NCBI GenBank assembly: GCA_946409475.1
Contig: CAMJWQ010000093.1
Location: forward strand, 1 to 10,540
Source of the DNA: an uncultured Lachnospiraceae bacterium
GTDB taxonomy: Bacteria > Bacillota > Clostridia > Lachnospirales > Lachnospiraceae
Length of the DNA: 10,540 bases
Direction of reading: 5' to 3'
Of this stretch, positions 1 to 6,237 are shown piece by piece; the stretch's first letter is position 1, and each line of letters starts with the position of its first letter. The translations under genes were made by a program, and so were the position numbers. The notes under the pieces are model-generated. The model did not search any database and was not told the origin of the DNA. It saw only the letters and a list, made by a program, of their open reading frames with translations.

Positions 1-384
1 TTGAAAAATAATTTTAAGCTCATTGTGAATGCTTACCCAAGCGAGTCGAAAGAAAATCTAATTGGGATTATAACACCATTTAAAGCTCAGGTTCAATGTA
101 TAAAAGCAGAATTGAAAAAGCAGATGCCAGCTAATTCTGCAAAAATAAGTGTTGGCACAGTTCATACTTTTCAAGGGGCAGAAAGAAAAATCATAATATT
201 GTCTACAGTGTATGGAAAACAGGACGGTTGTTTTTTCATTGATGCAAACAAGAGTTTGATGAATGTTGCCGTATCCCGAGCCAAGGACAATTTTTTCGTG
301 TTCGGAGATATTAACTGCTTTAAAGATACAAAAAACTGTGCGAGTGGGTTGCTTAAAAATTTCATTGCAGGATTTCAATTATAA
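1..384 (+). CDS. C-terminal part of a superfamily 1 (UPF1/DNA2-like, AAA_12) helicase
   Basis: This is the last 127 residues of an ATP-dependent nucleic acid helicase; the reading frame is open at the left edge, so the gene very probably begins outside the window and the TTG at position 1 is not a real start. Three helicase blocks are visible in order: IGIITPFKAQV (residues about 22-32, motif IV region), VGTVHTFQGAERKIIIL (about 51-67, motif V with the typical FQG) and NVAVSRAKDNFFVFGD (about 88-103, motif VI with the SRAK arginine finger region). The protein ends 24 residues later with a TAA. Family knowledge: this C-terminal RecA-like domain completes the ATPase site and couples hydrolysis to strand movement. 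The Walker A and B motifs lie upstream and cannot be checked. Nothing here says whether it is a housekeeping helicase or part of a defence or mobile element. Confidence 0.85.
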   Translation: MKNNFKLIVNAYPSESKENLIGIITPFKAQVQCIKAELKKQMPANSAKISVGTVHTFQGAERKIIILSTVYGKQDGCFFIDANKSLMNVAVSRAKDNFFVFGDINCFKDTKNCASGLLKNFIAGFQL

Positions 385-748
385 AAGGCATTACACTTTA
401 TAATGAAACTGTATTTAATTGTCTAGAAACTCGGAGCATATTGCTCAGAAAAAGCTTCTCCGCTAGGGCTAAACTATGCCCATCAGGAATCCGATTCACA
501 GCATCAACACATTGTGAAAGTATTTGCCTTTTACAGAAGAAAGAGTTGGACAATAGATAATGACGTAATATTGTAAATAGTGATATGCATAGCAAATCAA
601 CGCACGAAAAAGCAGTTGATATATATAATGAATGGAATAATAATCAACAAGTGACCTATAATAAATCTATGACCTTTGCTGGAGAGAGCAAAGCAAATAA
701 ATGGGAAAAAGTGTAATATAATTAATGATGAAAAAAGGAGTAAAACTA

Positions 749-808
749 TTGAAAATTACTCTGGATACGAATATTCGTACATTAAATCAAAAGATTAAGA
801 TAAAATGA
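749..808 (+). pseudogene. Possible N-terminal stub of a PIN-domain (VapC-like) toxin
   Basis: A good ribosome binding site (AAAAAAGGAG, 731-740) sits 8 bases before a TTG, and the frame reads LKITLDTNIRTLNQKIKIK before a TGA. The opening ITLDTNI resembles the first strand and first catalytic aspartate of PIN nucleases (typical pattern xxxLDTNxL). Only 19 residues survive, far below the usual 130 or so, so if the match is real the gene is cut off. The match is short and could be chance. A perfect 14-base palindrome (766-779, TACGAATATTCGTA) lies inside it. Confidence 0.2.
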
Positions 809-828
809 CAGTATTAAGTAAATTATAG

Positions 829-880
829 GTTTGCAATGGTATTAATAATAGATTTTGTATCACTATTATTATATGCAAAC
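829..880. repeat. Imperfect hairpin upstream of the rhuM remnant
   Basis: The outer arms GTTTGCA (829-835) and TGCAAAC (874-880) are perfect reverse complements, and the inner arms TAATAATAG (843-851) and CTATTATTA (863-871) also pair perfectly, separated by unequal 7- and 2-base internal loops and an 11-base terminal loop. There is no T-tract after it on the plus strand, so it is not a plain terminator. It could be an operator, a leader hairpin, or the remains of a small transposable repeat. Confidence 0.45.
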
Positions 881-898
881 GGAAAGAAGGGATAGATT

Positions 899-1431
899 AT
901 AGAAAATAAAATTGCAATATTTGAAACAAAAGATGGATTAATCCAACTTCCTGTTAGCATAAATGAAGAAACTGTATGGCTTAACAGAAATCAAATGGCA
1001 GAATTATTTGGACGAGATGTAAAAACTATTGGTAAGCATATTAATAATGCCCTTAAAGAAGAGCTTCAAGAGGATAGTTCAGTTGTCGCAAATTTTGCGA
1101 CAACTGCTAGTGATGGGAAAATATATCAAGTTGCTCACTATAATCTGGATGTCATTATTTCAATAGGATATCGTGTCAAATCGACAAGAGGTGTAGAATT
1201 CAGAAAGTGGGCAAATAAGGTTTTAAGGGAATACATAGTAAACGGATATGCGGTAAATCATAATCGTATGAATCAATTAAATGAGGTAATACAATTATGA
1301 AACATACACAGAATCAATTAGATGCAAAACAAGTGCTATCAGTTATTGAAAAGTATAGTACGGCGCTGGAATTACTTGATGCATATGATCATCAGAACAT
1401 GTCCAGGCCAAAAGGAAATAGAGCAATTTAA
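899..1431 (+). pseudogene. rhuM: Broken RhuM-family (virulence RhuM) gene
   Basis: The frame from 899 to 1300 reads like the N-terminal domain of RhuM proteins: ENKIAIFETKDG, VWLNRNQMAELFGRDVKTIG (a winged-helix-like segment), then TTASDGKIYQVAHYNLDVI and SIGYRVKSTRGVEFRKWANK, the signature of the family. The expected start codon is ATA (899-901) behind an AGAAGGGA ribosome binding site, as if ATG had mutated; the first usable ATG, at 995, would remove about 32 residues. The frame then ends at TGA 1298-1300, and the next part of the family pattern (QLDAKQVLSVIEKYSTALEL, then DAYDHQ) continues in the neighbouring frame from 1297 to 1431, a one-base frameshift. The Fic-like C-terminal half of the longer RhuM proteins is missing. 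RhuM proteins occur on pathogenicity islands and other mobile DNA; their biochemical role is not settled. In this state it is very unlikely to make a full product. Confidence 0.8.
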
Positions 1432-1483
1432 ACCGGAAGAGAAGGAAATAATGATTAGCATTATAATGAATTGTCTTAGATAA
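1406..1483 (+). other. Unidentified short coding-like tail
   Basis: In the frame starting at 1406, overlapping the end of the rhuM remnant, the sequence reads QKEIEQFKPEEKEIMISII and then MNCLR before TAA. Its charged and then hydrophobic helical pattern resembles the end of a small regulatory protein, but I cannot name the family. If real, rhuM was cut by a deletion that joined it out of frame to the 3' end of another gene. Confidence 0.2.
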
Positions 1484-1559
1484 ATAGGTGTTGTAGTTTG
1501 ATTGTGAAAAAATACTCCTGCCACCAAGGAACAAATAGGTCTTACCAGCATTATTATTG

Positions 1560-1665
1560 TCGCTTCAAGGCATACAGAAACGGTTTGTTTGCTGAAACGC
1601 GCATAAACCTTAGAGCTCCAGTGAAAAAGTGGCCCATGAGGAGATAAAAGTATGAAATCAGATTT
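1560..1665 (+). pseudogene. Possible decayed RlmD-like methyltransferase tail
   Basis: The frame at 1571-1606 reads HTETVCLLKRA before a stop, resembling the HVETVxLL motif near the C-terminus of RlmD/TrmA-type uracil-5 methyltransferases. About 40 bases further on, 1610-1650 can be aligned, allowing several one- or two-base gaps, to codons for a LELTSAESKATYEEIK-like sequence that I associate with the extension following that motif in clostridial relatives. No frame is open across the whole piece. The call rests on a short motif and a gapped alignment by eye, so it is tentative. It shares the strand of the intact methyltransferase that follows, but the two are different families. Confidence 0.3.
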
Positions 1666-1692
1666 TTAATAACGTAGATTGAGGAGGTAATA

Positions 1693-2295
1693 ATGGGGAA
1701 TACGGATAAGTTTGAAAGAATAGCAAATATATATGACACTTCTGAAAGAATCCACATTGCAAAAGTATCAGCAGATGCTATTCGTGAATACTTATATGAT
1801 GCTAAAAGTAAGAATGCCATTGATTTTGGGTGTGGAACTGGTCTTGTTGGTATGAATTTATTAAATGACTTTAAATCGATATTGTTTCTGGATACATCAC
1901 ATAACATGATTAATCAGATAACGCAAAAGATTTCCAGTTCTAATATTCGTAATGCATCTACAGTATGCTTTGACTTTGAAAAAGGTAGTCTCTTGGATTT
2001 ACATACTGACTATATTTTTATGGCTCAGGTTTTACTCCATATTAAGGATGTTGAATTAATTTTATCAAGATTATACGAAATTCTAAAAGACAGCGGACAT
2101 TTACTGATCGTAGATTTTGATAAAAATGATAATGTAGTTTCAGATATGGTTCATAACGGATTTAATCAAAAAGAGCTAACTGAAATTATGACGAAAATAG
2201 GATACAGGGATATTCAATCCAAAACTTTTTATACTGGAAGTAACGTATTCATGGGGTTCGATGCATCTTTGTTTATTCTTGATTCTCAGAAATAG
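1693..2295 (+). CDS. Class I SAM-dependent methyltransferase
   Basis: A complete 200-residue protein with a strong ribosome binding site (GAGGAGG, 1681-1687) ahead of its ATG. It shows the class I Rossmann-fold pattern: motif I NAIDFGCGTG (residues 41-50, SAM-binding glycine loop), an acidic end of the second strand in LFLDTSHNMI (64-73), a later VCFDFEKGS block (likely adenine-contacting), YIFMAQVLLHI (strand 4 region, Methyltransf_11/25-like) and LKDSGHLLIVDFDKND (strand 5). The family transfers the methyl group of S-adenosylmethionine to a small molecule or macromolecule; nothing in the sequence identifies the acceptor. It is cytoplasmic, with no signal peptide or membrane segment. Its neighbours on both sides are degraded, so it is the only intact gene between about 400 and 3600. 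No clear terminator lies directly behind it. Confidence 0.85.
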   Translation: MGNTDKFERIANIYDTSERIHIAKVSADAIREYLYDAKSKNAIDFGCGTGLVGMNLLNDFKSILFLDTSHNMINQITQKISSSNIRNASTVCFDFEKGSLLDLHTDYIFMAQVLLHIKDVELILSRLYEILKDSGHLLIVDFDKNDNVVSDMVHNGFNQKELTEIMTKIGYRDIQSKTFYTGSNVFMGFDASLFILDSQK

Positions 2296-2318
2296 AATCA
2301 GAAAATTCATACCGTTAA

Positions 2319-2630
2319 TGGGTTAATTTAAAAAATGACATATCCGCCAAGGCCCCATCAGGTTTAAGCGGCATCTTTTTTACCCACTCAAGGTATCTTG
2401 AGTCTCTAGATTACTTTATAAAAGAAGCGATATGTAAAAAAGTAGATGTGGCTTTAAGCAATCATATTGCCGTGGATAATGGTATGGAACGTATTATGTA
2501 TTCAAATGCAAGAATGGACTATATGCCCAATATTTATATTATCGGACAGAATGGATTTTGTAATTTCTGTCAGGTATTTCGTACATTAAGTAATGAAATA
2601 CTTGAAAAAGTAGAGCAAAAAAGAAGATAA
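2319..2630 (+). pseudogene. C-terminal remnant of an MBL-fold metallo-hydrolase
   Basis: The frame is open from after a TAA at 2316 to the TAA ending at 2630 and has no start codon of its own with a ribosome binding site. It contains PSGLSGIFF, then YLESLDYFIKEA, then VDVALSNHIAVDNGMERI, and finally MPNIYIIGQNG and CQVFRTLSNEILEKV. This matches the last part of a clostridial MBL hydrolase family in which GxxSxIFPV is followed by about 30 residues including a WGG motif, then YLxSLDYF, SNHxxVDNG and the helical tail. Here the WGG segment is missing (FF is followed almost at once by THSRYLES), so there is an internal deletion as well as loss of the entire metal-binding N-terminal half. It cannot be catalytic. 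It is a different MBL subfamily from the intact gene at 9007. Confidence 0.7.
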
Positions 2631-2772
2631 ATCCAATTTACTCAATTGAGTAAAACCAATTTCCTGAAAATAATAAAAATATTTTTAGGATGGAGATATC
2701 CCATTTTTTATGCCCATATTAAGGATTCGGATAGGGAAGTCCTGTTGGCGTGAAAACGGCGGCAAGAGCTGC

Positions 2773-2827
2773 AATAAGATAACGAACCATCCTCTAAAAA
2801 AGAAGATGGTTCGTTGCTTATTTTTTT
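2773..2827 (+). terminator. Strong rho-independent terminator
   Basis: An 11-bp perfect stem, AACGAACCATC (2781-2791) with GATGGTTCGTT (2805-2815), is extended by AATAAG (2773-2778) pairing with CTTATT (2817-2822) across a small internal loop. The loop is 13 bases and A-rich. Seven T residues (2821-2827) follow. The gene it originally served is not recognisable: the 140 bases before it give only short open stretches (for example GSPVGVKTAARAAIR ending at a stop just before the stem). Confidence 0.85.
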
Positions 2828-2879
2828 ATCCCGTAAAGCCCTAATGGTTGCTGCGGATTCCTGCAGATCCCGTTTGTTG

Positions 2880-3476
2880 CACATGGGAATCATGTGGAGG
2901 AGATTATACTTTTTTCTCGTTTGTATGTTGGATCGCAGGAAGAAAGATCGTATACCCGGATGTTTATAAGTCGCGAATAAGCCAAAACAGGACTTTCATG
3001 CTTAACGATATGTTGAAATTACAGGATGTGTTATCGCCGTTTTTGCACCCTTGTTTGGAGTAATGATGGCAAGAATGTTAATTTCAACCAGTTTAAAAAA
3101 GTTGGTAATCGTTTATCTGCAGCAGATTTTTATGCAAATAACAGCTTTCCGGTTTACTTTAATATTCTCGGTTTTGTTTGGGCAAAACGGCATCTTTATT
3201 AATATACCATTGATGCTTGCGCAGACAATAGCCGGCGGTGGAACCATGCCTCTGCAAATCATGCCCGGTCTATTCAAAGTGGCCAGCTATTTAACTCCTA
3301 TGTACCCGAATACTCAAATCGACTTTGGCTTGTTGTTTGGAAGACCCACTTTTACTTATGAGATCCGGTTGCTGGCAATCCTGATTATATCCTCTCTTAT
3401 ACTTTTGGCAATTGTATGGCGTAAATGGCCTGAAAAGGAAAATGGCAAGCTAACAGTTATGAATAATATAATATGA
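2880..3476 (+). pseudogene. C-terminal remnant of a YhgE/ABC-2-type membrane protein
   Basis: From 3006 the frame is open to a TGA at 3476 and encodes a membrane protein end: ITGCVIAVFAPLFGVMMARM (membrane segment), further hydrophobic stretches, then AGGGTMPLQIMPGLFKV and YLTPMYPNTQIDFGLLFG, and a last membrane helix (LLAILIISSLILLAIVW) before a charged tail. In YhgE/Pip-type proteins the order GGTFPIQxxPxFFxxxxPxxPxTY is typical, and this fits it. Upstream, the same frame has stops at 2967 and 3003, and hydrophobic pieces (TFFSFVCWIAG, about 2909-2941) appear in another frame, so the gene is frameshifted and has lost most of its 5' part. The full-length family has several hundred residues. 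An internal ATG at 3051 could allow a 141-residue product but lacks a good ribosome binding site. The alternative is a plain ABC-2 permease. Confidence 0.6.
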
Positions 3477-3480
3477 AAGC

Positions 3481-3617
3481 ATTTAAATCTCTGTAATTCT
3501 CAGCTGAAGTCAATAAAGTAGGAAACTAAATATCAGGCAAGGGCAATATCATACAAGAATGATGTGAAGATATGTGGTACATTAGATATCAAATCATCGT
3601 AGAAAGGAGGTAACCTT
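3481..3617. promoter_or_regulatory. Intergenic leader of the araC-eamA-DUF2000 operon
   Basis: This 137-base gap must carry the promoter of the operon that follows, as the upstream gene is a remnant. I could not find a convincing -35/-10 pair. The only clear signal is the ribosome binding site AGAAAGGAGG (3601-3610), 7 bases before a TTG start. Confidence 0.35.
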
Positions 3618-4439
3618 TTGACAAAAGAAATAAGAACAGTGAAATTTGATGTGGAACTTAAAATAGAAGCATATCATTTTCAAGGGATCATGCAGAAATT
3701 CCCCAATCATTTTCATGAGTATTATGTAATCGGATTTATCGAAAACGGAAGTCGGTATTTATCCTGTAAAAACAAGGAGTATACCATAGAACAAGGAGAT
3801 CTGTTACTGTTCAATCCCGGAGATAATCATACCTGTGAGCAGATTGATGGTAAAACGCTGGATTATCGCTGTATCAATATTCAACCGGAAGTTATGAGTA
3901 AAGCTGTTTATGAAATTACAGGAAGGGATGATTTGCCTTATTTTACAACACCGGTAATTTTTCATAGTGAATTGGTTTCACTATTAAGAGAACTGCATTT
4001 GGTGATCATGCAGGATGAGAAGGATTTCAGAAAAGAAGAAATATTTTATTTGCTCTTGGAGCAGTTAATTGAAGAATATACAGATGAGGTAACATCACTA
4101 AATTCAGAACAAAGTATGGAAGCGAAGGCCATTTGCGAGTTTTTAGCGAAAAACTACATGAAGAACATAACATTAAATGAATTAAGTAATCTAACCGGGT
4201 TAAGTAAATATTATTTGCTTCGCTCCTTTACGAAACAAAAAGGAATCTCACCATACAGTTATCTGGAAACGATACGCATCGACAAGGCAAAAAAGCTTTT
4301 GGAACAAGGTGTATTGCCAATAGATGCGGCGTTGCAGACAGGTTTTAACGATCAAAGCCATTTTTCAAATTTCTTTAAGAAATTTATCGGACTCACGCCA
4401 AAGCAGTACATGAACATATTTAAGGATATGCGTAGTTAG
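3618..4439 (+). CDS. AraC-family transcriptional regulator with cupin sensor domain
   Basis: A complete 273-residue DNA-binding regulator. The start is TTG, chosen because AAAGGAGG lies 7 bases upstream. The N-terminal third is an AraC-type cupin ligand-binding domain: HFHEYYVIGFIENGS (residues 31-45) and IEQGDLLLFNPGDNHTCEQ (57-75), with several histidines that line the pocket in this fold. A helical linker follows (about 125-165). The C-terminal 100 residues form the two helix-turn-helix units: ITLNELSNLTGLSKYYLLRS for the first and PIDAALQTGFNDQSHFSNFF for the second, ending in the conserved GLTPKQYM. It is 23 bases upstream of the exporter gene on the same strand, and so probably controls that operon in response to a small molecule the exporter or DUF2000 protein handles (inference). 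The ligand is not identifiable from sequence. Confidence 0.93.
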   Translation: MTKEIRTVKFDVELKIEAYHFQGIMQKFPNHFHEYYVIGFIENGSRYLSCKNKEYTIEQGDLLLFNPGDNHTCEQIDGKTLDYRCINIQPEVMSKAVYEITGRDDLPYFTTPVIFHSELVSLLRELHLVIMQDEKDFRKEEIFYLLLEQLIEEYTDEVTSLNSEQSMEAKAICEFLAKNYMKNITLNELSNLTGLSKYYLLRSFTKQKGISPYSYLETIRIDKAKKLLEQGVLPIDAALQTGFNDQSHFSNFFKKFIGLTPKQYMNIFKDMRS

Positions 4440-4462
4440 GTATTTAAGCAGAAAGGATTTAT

Positions 4463-5377
4463 ATGGACAGAAAAAAGGAAACGGCCGGACATTTATTTGC
4501 CGTTATCACTATTTTAATTTGGGGTACCACTTTTATATCAACAAAGGTGCTTTTAAAGGCAATTAGCCCAATCGAGATACTGTTTTTGAGATTTACAATA
4601 GGATTTATTGTCCTGTTGTTCGTGTATCCTCACAGGCTAAAAATAAAAGAGAGAAAACAGGAGTTGTATTTTGCTGCGGCGGGTCTATGCGGGGTCACAC
4701 TATATTATTTGCTGGAAAATATCGCTCTAACGTATACTTTTGCTTCCAATGTGGGTGTAATTATTTCAATAGCCCCCTTTTTTACCGCTATCTTTGCACA
4801 TTTGTTTTTAAAAGGAGAAAGGCCAGCGCTGCAATTTTTTGTGGGATTTCTTATCGCATTTGCAGGGATTTTTTTCATCAGCTTTAATGGCTTCAGTGTT
4901 CTAAAGCTAAACCCATGTGGAGATATATTGGCTGTTTTAGCTGCGGCAGTATGGGCTGCCTATTCTATATTGACAAAGAAGATTAGCGGGTTTCATTATA
5001 ACACAATTCAAACAACACGCAGAATTTTCCTTTATGGGCTGGTGTTTATGATACCTGCATTATTTATATCCGGGTTTAGTCCAAGCGTTGATCTGCTTAT
5101 TCAGCCTGTGAATTTATTTAACATATTATTCTTGGGACTGGGCGCTTCGGCATTATGCTTTGTCACATGGAACTCGGCAGTTAGAATATTAGGTGCAGTA
5201 AAAACCAGTGTATATATTTATATGGTTCCTGTAATAACGGTTGCTACTTCTGCCATCATATTACGAGAAGAAATCACAGGTATTGCTGTATTTGGAATAA
5301 TTCTTACGTTAGCGGGGCTGTTTATTTCCGAGAATAAGATTTTTATAAAGAAAAAAGGAGAGCTTATAAATGAATGA
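4463..5377 (+). CDS. EamA/DMT-family transporter
   Basis: A complete 304-residue inner-membrane protein of the drug/metabolite transporter superfamily. Two EamA repeats are visible, each of about five hydrophobic segments. The first starts at HLFAVITILIWGTTFISTKV (residues 10-29), where the WGTTF block and the following ISPIEILFLRF are family hallmarks. The second starts near CGDILAVLAAAVWAAYSILT, and its end carries the usual VPVITVATSAIILREEITG motif. Known members export amino acids, nucleosides or other metabolites; the substrate cannot be deduced here. The ribosome binding site is AGAAAGGA, 8 bases before the ATG. It lies between the AraC regulator (23-base gap) and the DUF2000 gene (8-base overlap), so the three are almost certainly co-transcribed. 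The length and both repeats look normal, with no sign of damage. Confidence 0.93.
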   Translation: MDRKKETAGHLFAVITILIWGTTFISTKVLLKAISPIEILFLRFTIGFIVLLFVYPHRLKIKERKQELYFAAAGLCGVTLYYLLENIALTYTFASNVGVIISIAPFFTAIFAHLFLKGERPALQFFVGFLIAFAGIFFISFNGFSVLKLNPCGDILAVLAAAVWAAYSILTKKISGFHYNTIQTTRRIFLYGLVFMIPALFISGFSPSVDLLIQPVNLFNILFLGLGASALCFVTWNSAVRILGAVKTSVYIYMVPVITVATSAIILREEITGIAVFGIILTLAGLFISENKIFIKKKGELINE

Positions 5378-5792
5378 TTGCGATATGAAATGCGTAATGA
5401 TCATAGATTCTGAACTGCCAACCGGTGTCATAGCCAACACTTCAGCTATCTTAGGGGTAACATTGGGGAAGCAGATTCCAAAGCAAGTAGGAGATGATGT
5501 TGTCGATGCCACAGAGAAAACACATTTAGGAATCATAACAATACCAATTGCAATGCTAAAAGGCAGTAAGGACATTTTAAAGGATTTGCGGAAACGGTTG
5601 TATACCCCGGAGTTTAGTGATTTAATTGTTGTTGATTTTTCTGATGTAGCACAATGCTGTAATGTGTATAGTGAGTATATTACCAAAGCAGCGTGTGTAC
5701 CAGAGAAAGATCACACATACCTGGGAGTAGCCATTTATGGAGAAAAGAAAAAAGTAAACAGGTTGACAGGCTTTATGCCTTTGTTACGATAA
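5370..5792 (+). CDS. DUF2000 family protein
   Basis: A complete 140-residue soluble protein. Its ATG overlaps the last 8 bases of the exporter gene and its ribosome binding site (AAAAAAGGAG, 5350-5359) lies inside that gene, suggesting translational coupling. The sequence fits DUF2000: KCVMIIDSELPTGVIANTSA near the start, then LGVTLGKQIP, HLGIITIPIAMLKGSKDILK, and DLIVVDFSDVAQ, with a Gly-containing ending (VNRLTGFMPLLR). DUF2000 is related in fold to peptidyl-tRNA hydrolase 2 (Pth2), but I cannot show that it has that activity. AraC, EamA and DUF2000 genes are often neighbours in bacteria, as I recall, which would suggest a shared small-molecule pathway, perhaps with the DUF2000 protein acting on the exported compound (inference). 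Confidence 0.88.
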   Translation: MNDCDMKCVMIIDSELPTGVIANTSAILGVTLGKQIPKQVGDDVVDATEKTHLGIITIPIAMLKGSKDILKDLRKRLYTPEFSDLIVVDFSDVAQCCNVYSEYITKAACVPEKDHTYLGVAIYGEKKKVNRLTGFMPLLR

Positions 5793-5874
5793 TAAAGAAA
5801 TAAAAGATAAATCCTATTTAGTGTGTTTATCTGGCCGGATGTATATATAACCAGAAGTAAGGTGGGTGAAGAAG

Positions 5875-6006
5875 TTGAATCAAACTGTTGGTAAAATAGG
5901 TACCGGCATAACCGGGACTTCGGTATTATTATTTGCTATTTCAATGATTGTACGATTGGTGCAGCTACCGGCTGCACTGTTATCATCTGTGAAGCAGGCG
6001 CCGTAG
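5875..6006 (+). pseudogene. N-terminal fragment of a small membrane protein
   Basis: A TTG start behind a modest ribosome binding site (AAGGTGGG, 5859-5866) opens a frame reading LNQTVGKIGTGITGTSVLLF and then AISMIVRL, a short charged N-terminus followed by one membrane helix of the kind that starts small clostridial membrane proteins. From about 5945 the same bases also read as another gene, a P1 peptidase, in a different frame. The remaining 15 or so residues before the TAG at 6004 are therefore probably out-of-frame read-through. I interpret it as a truncated gene fused by deletion to the peptidase remnant. The family is not identified. Confidence 0.4.
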
Positions 6007-6125
6007 CCTGTGTTGATGTCCGGCGCTTTCAGGGCGGTGAACTGTATCGGCGTTGATGTCACCAACATCAGACTTTCAGAATCTGAAGCGTTGAAAAAGC
6101 CATTGTTCAGACAGCCAAATCGCCG
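5943..6125 (+). pseudogene. P1-family peptidase (DmpA/NylC-like) remnant with internal deletion
   Basis: In the frame of 5943, the sequence reads IGAATGCTVIICEAGAVACV followed by DVR, which closely follows the conserved N-terminal block of P1-family (DmpA, NylC-like) peptidases, typically xxATGCTVIICEKGAVAGVDVRGG. The frame ends at TGA 6054. In the next frame, 6040-6090 reads NCIGVDVTNIRLSESEALK, which resembles the C-terminal block of the same family (TTIGVVATNxxLTKxxAxK). The two ends are therefore only about 20 bases apart, and the middle of a roughly 300-residue enzyme, including the autocatalytic cleavage site, has been lost. The 3' end fades into non-coding sequence near 6125. No start codon of its own is visible. 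It must be non-functional. Confidence 0.6.
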
Positions 6126-6174
6126 ATTCGATTGTGAGCTTCTCCTTTATAATGAGCTATTTCAGTAATTCTTA

Positions 6175-6203
6175 TTGACAGTTCTGGATGAACGAGATAC
6201 TAT
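6175..6203 (+). promoter_or_regulatory. Promoter of the TetR-family gene
   Basis: A perfect -35 box TTGACA (6175-6180), a 17-base spacer and a -10 box TACTAT (6198-6203, four of six consensus bases) point into the regulator gene. The last three bases of the -10 box are the first bases of a palindromic operator, an arrangement expected for repression. Confidence 0.75.
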
Positions 6204-6222
6204 GCAAGTAGACACTTGCATA
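6201..6222. promoter_or_regulatory. Perfect palindromic operator overlapping the tetR promoter
   Basis: Arms TATGCAAGT (6201-6209) and ACTTGCATA (6214-6222) are exact reverse complements separated by 4 bases. The 22-bp site spans the -10 box and the likely transcription start and lies just before the ribosome binding site (GGGAGGG, 6223-6229). Its size and position are those of a TetR/AcrR autoregulatory operator. A related site occurs at 6865-6886. Confidence 0.75.
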
Positions 6223-6237
6223 GGGAGGGCACATAAT

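Larger units (their letters stand above)
385..895. other. Gene-poor decayed stretch
   Basis: About 500 bases without a convincing intact gene. On the minus strand, 398-595 is open and includes a stretch that reads like protein (CVDAVNRIPDGHSLALAEKL) but has no ribosome binding site that I can see; I do not recognise it and it may be a fragment. On the plus strand, 585-716 encodes a 43-residue reading frame (starting MHSKSTHEKAVDIY) with no good ribosome binding site. A short PIN-like start follows at 749, then an imperfect hairpin at 829-880. Overall it looks like eroded accessory DNA. Confidence 0.5.

Noticed and set aside
585..716. 43-residue plus-strand frame as a real small gene
   Set aside because: No ribosome binding site and no family recognised; mentioned only as a possible remnant.
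1554..1907. 117-codon open frame on the minus strand
   Set aside because: Overlaps the start and motif I of the intact methyltransferase; no motifs of its own.
2848..3063. 71-codon plus-strand frame with an ATG
   Set aside because: No ribosome binding site; its hydrophobic part fits better as an out-of-frame piece of the YhgE-like remnant.
5309..5686. 125-codon open frame on the minus strand
   Set aside because: Antisense to the well-supported DUF2000 gene, with low-complexity composition and no family pattern.
5805..5832. AGATAAA/TTTATCT inverted repeat as terminator of the DUF2000 operon
   Set aside because: Only 7 A/T-rich base pairs, a 14-base loop and no T-tract after it.
6175..6237. 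An in-frame upstream TTG that would lengthen the TetR protein by 21 residues
   Set aside because: That TTG is the start of the TTGACA -35 box, and the operator and ribosome binding site lie between it and the TTG at 6238.
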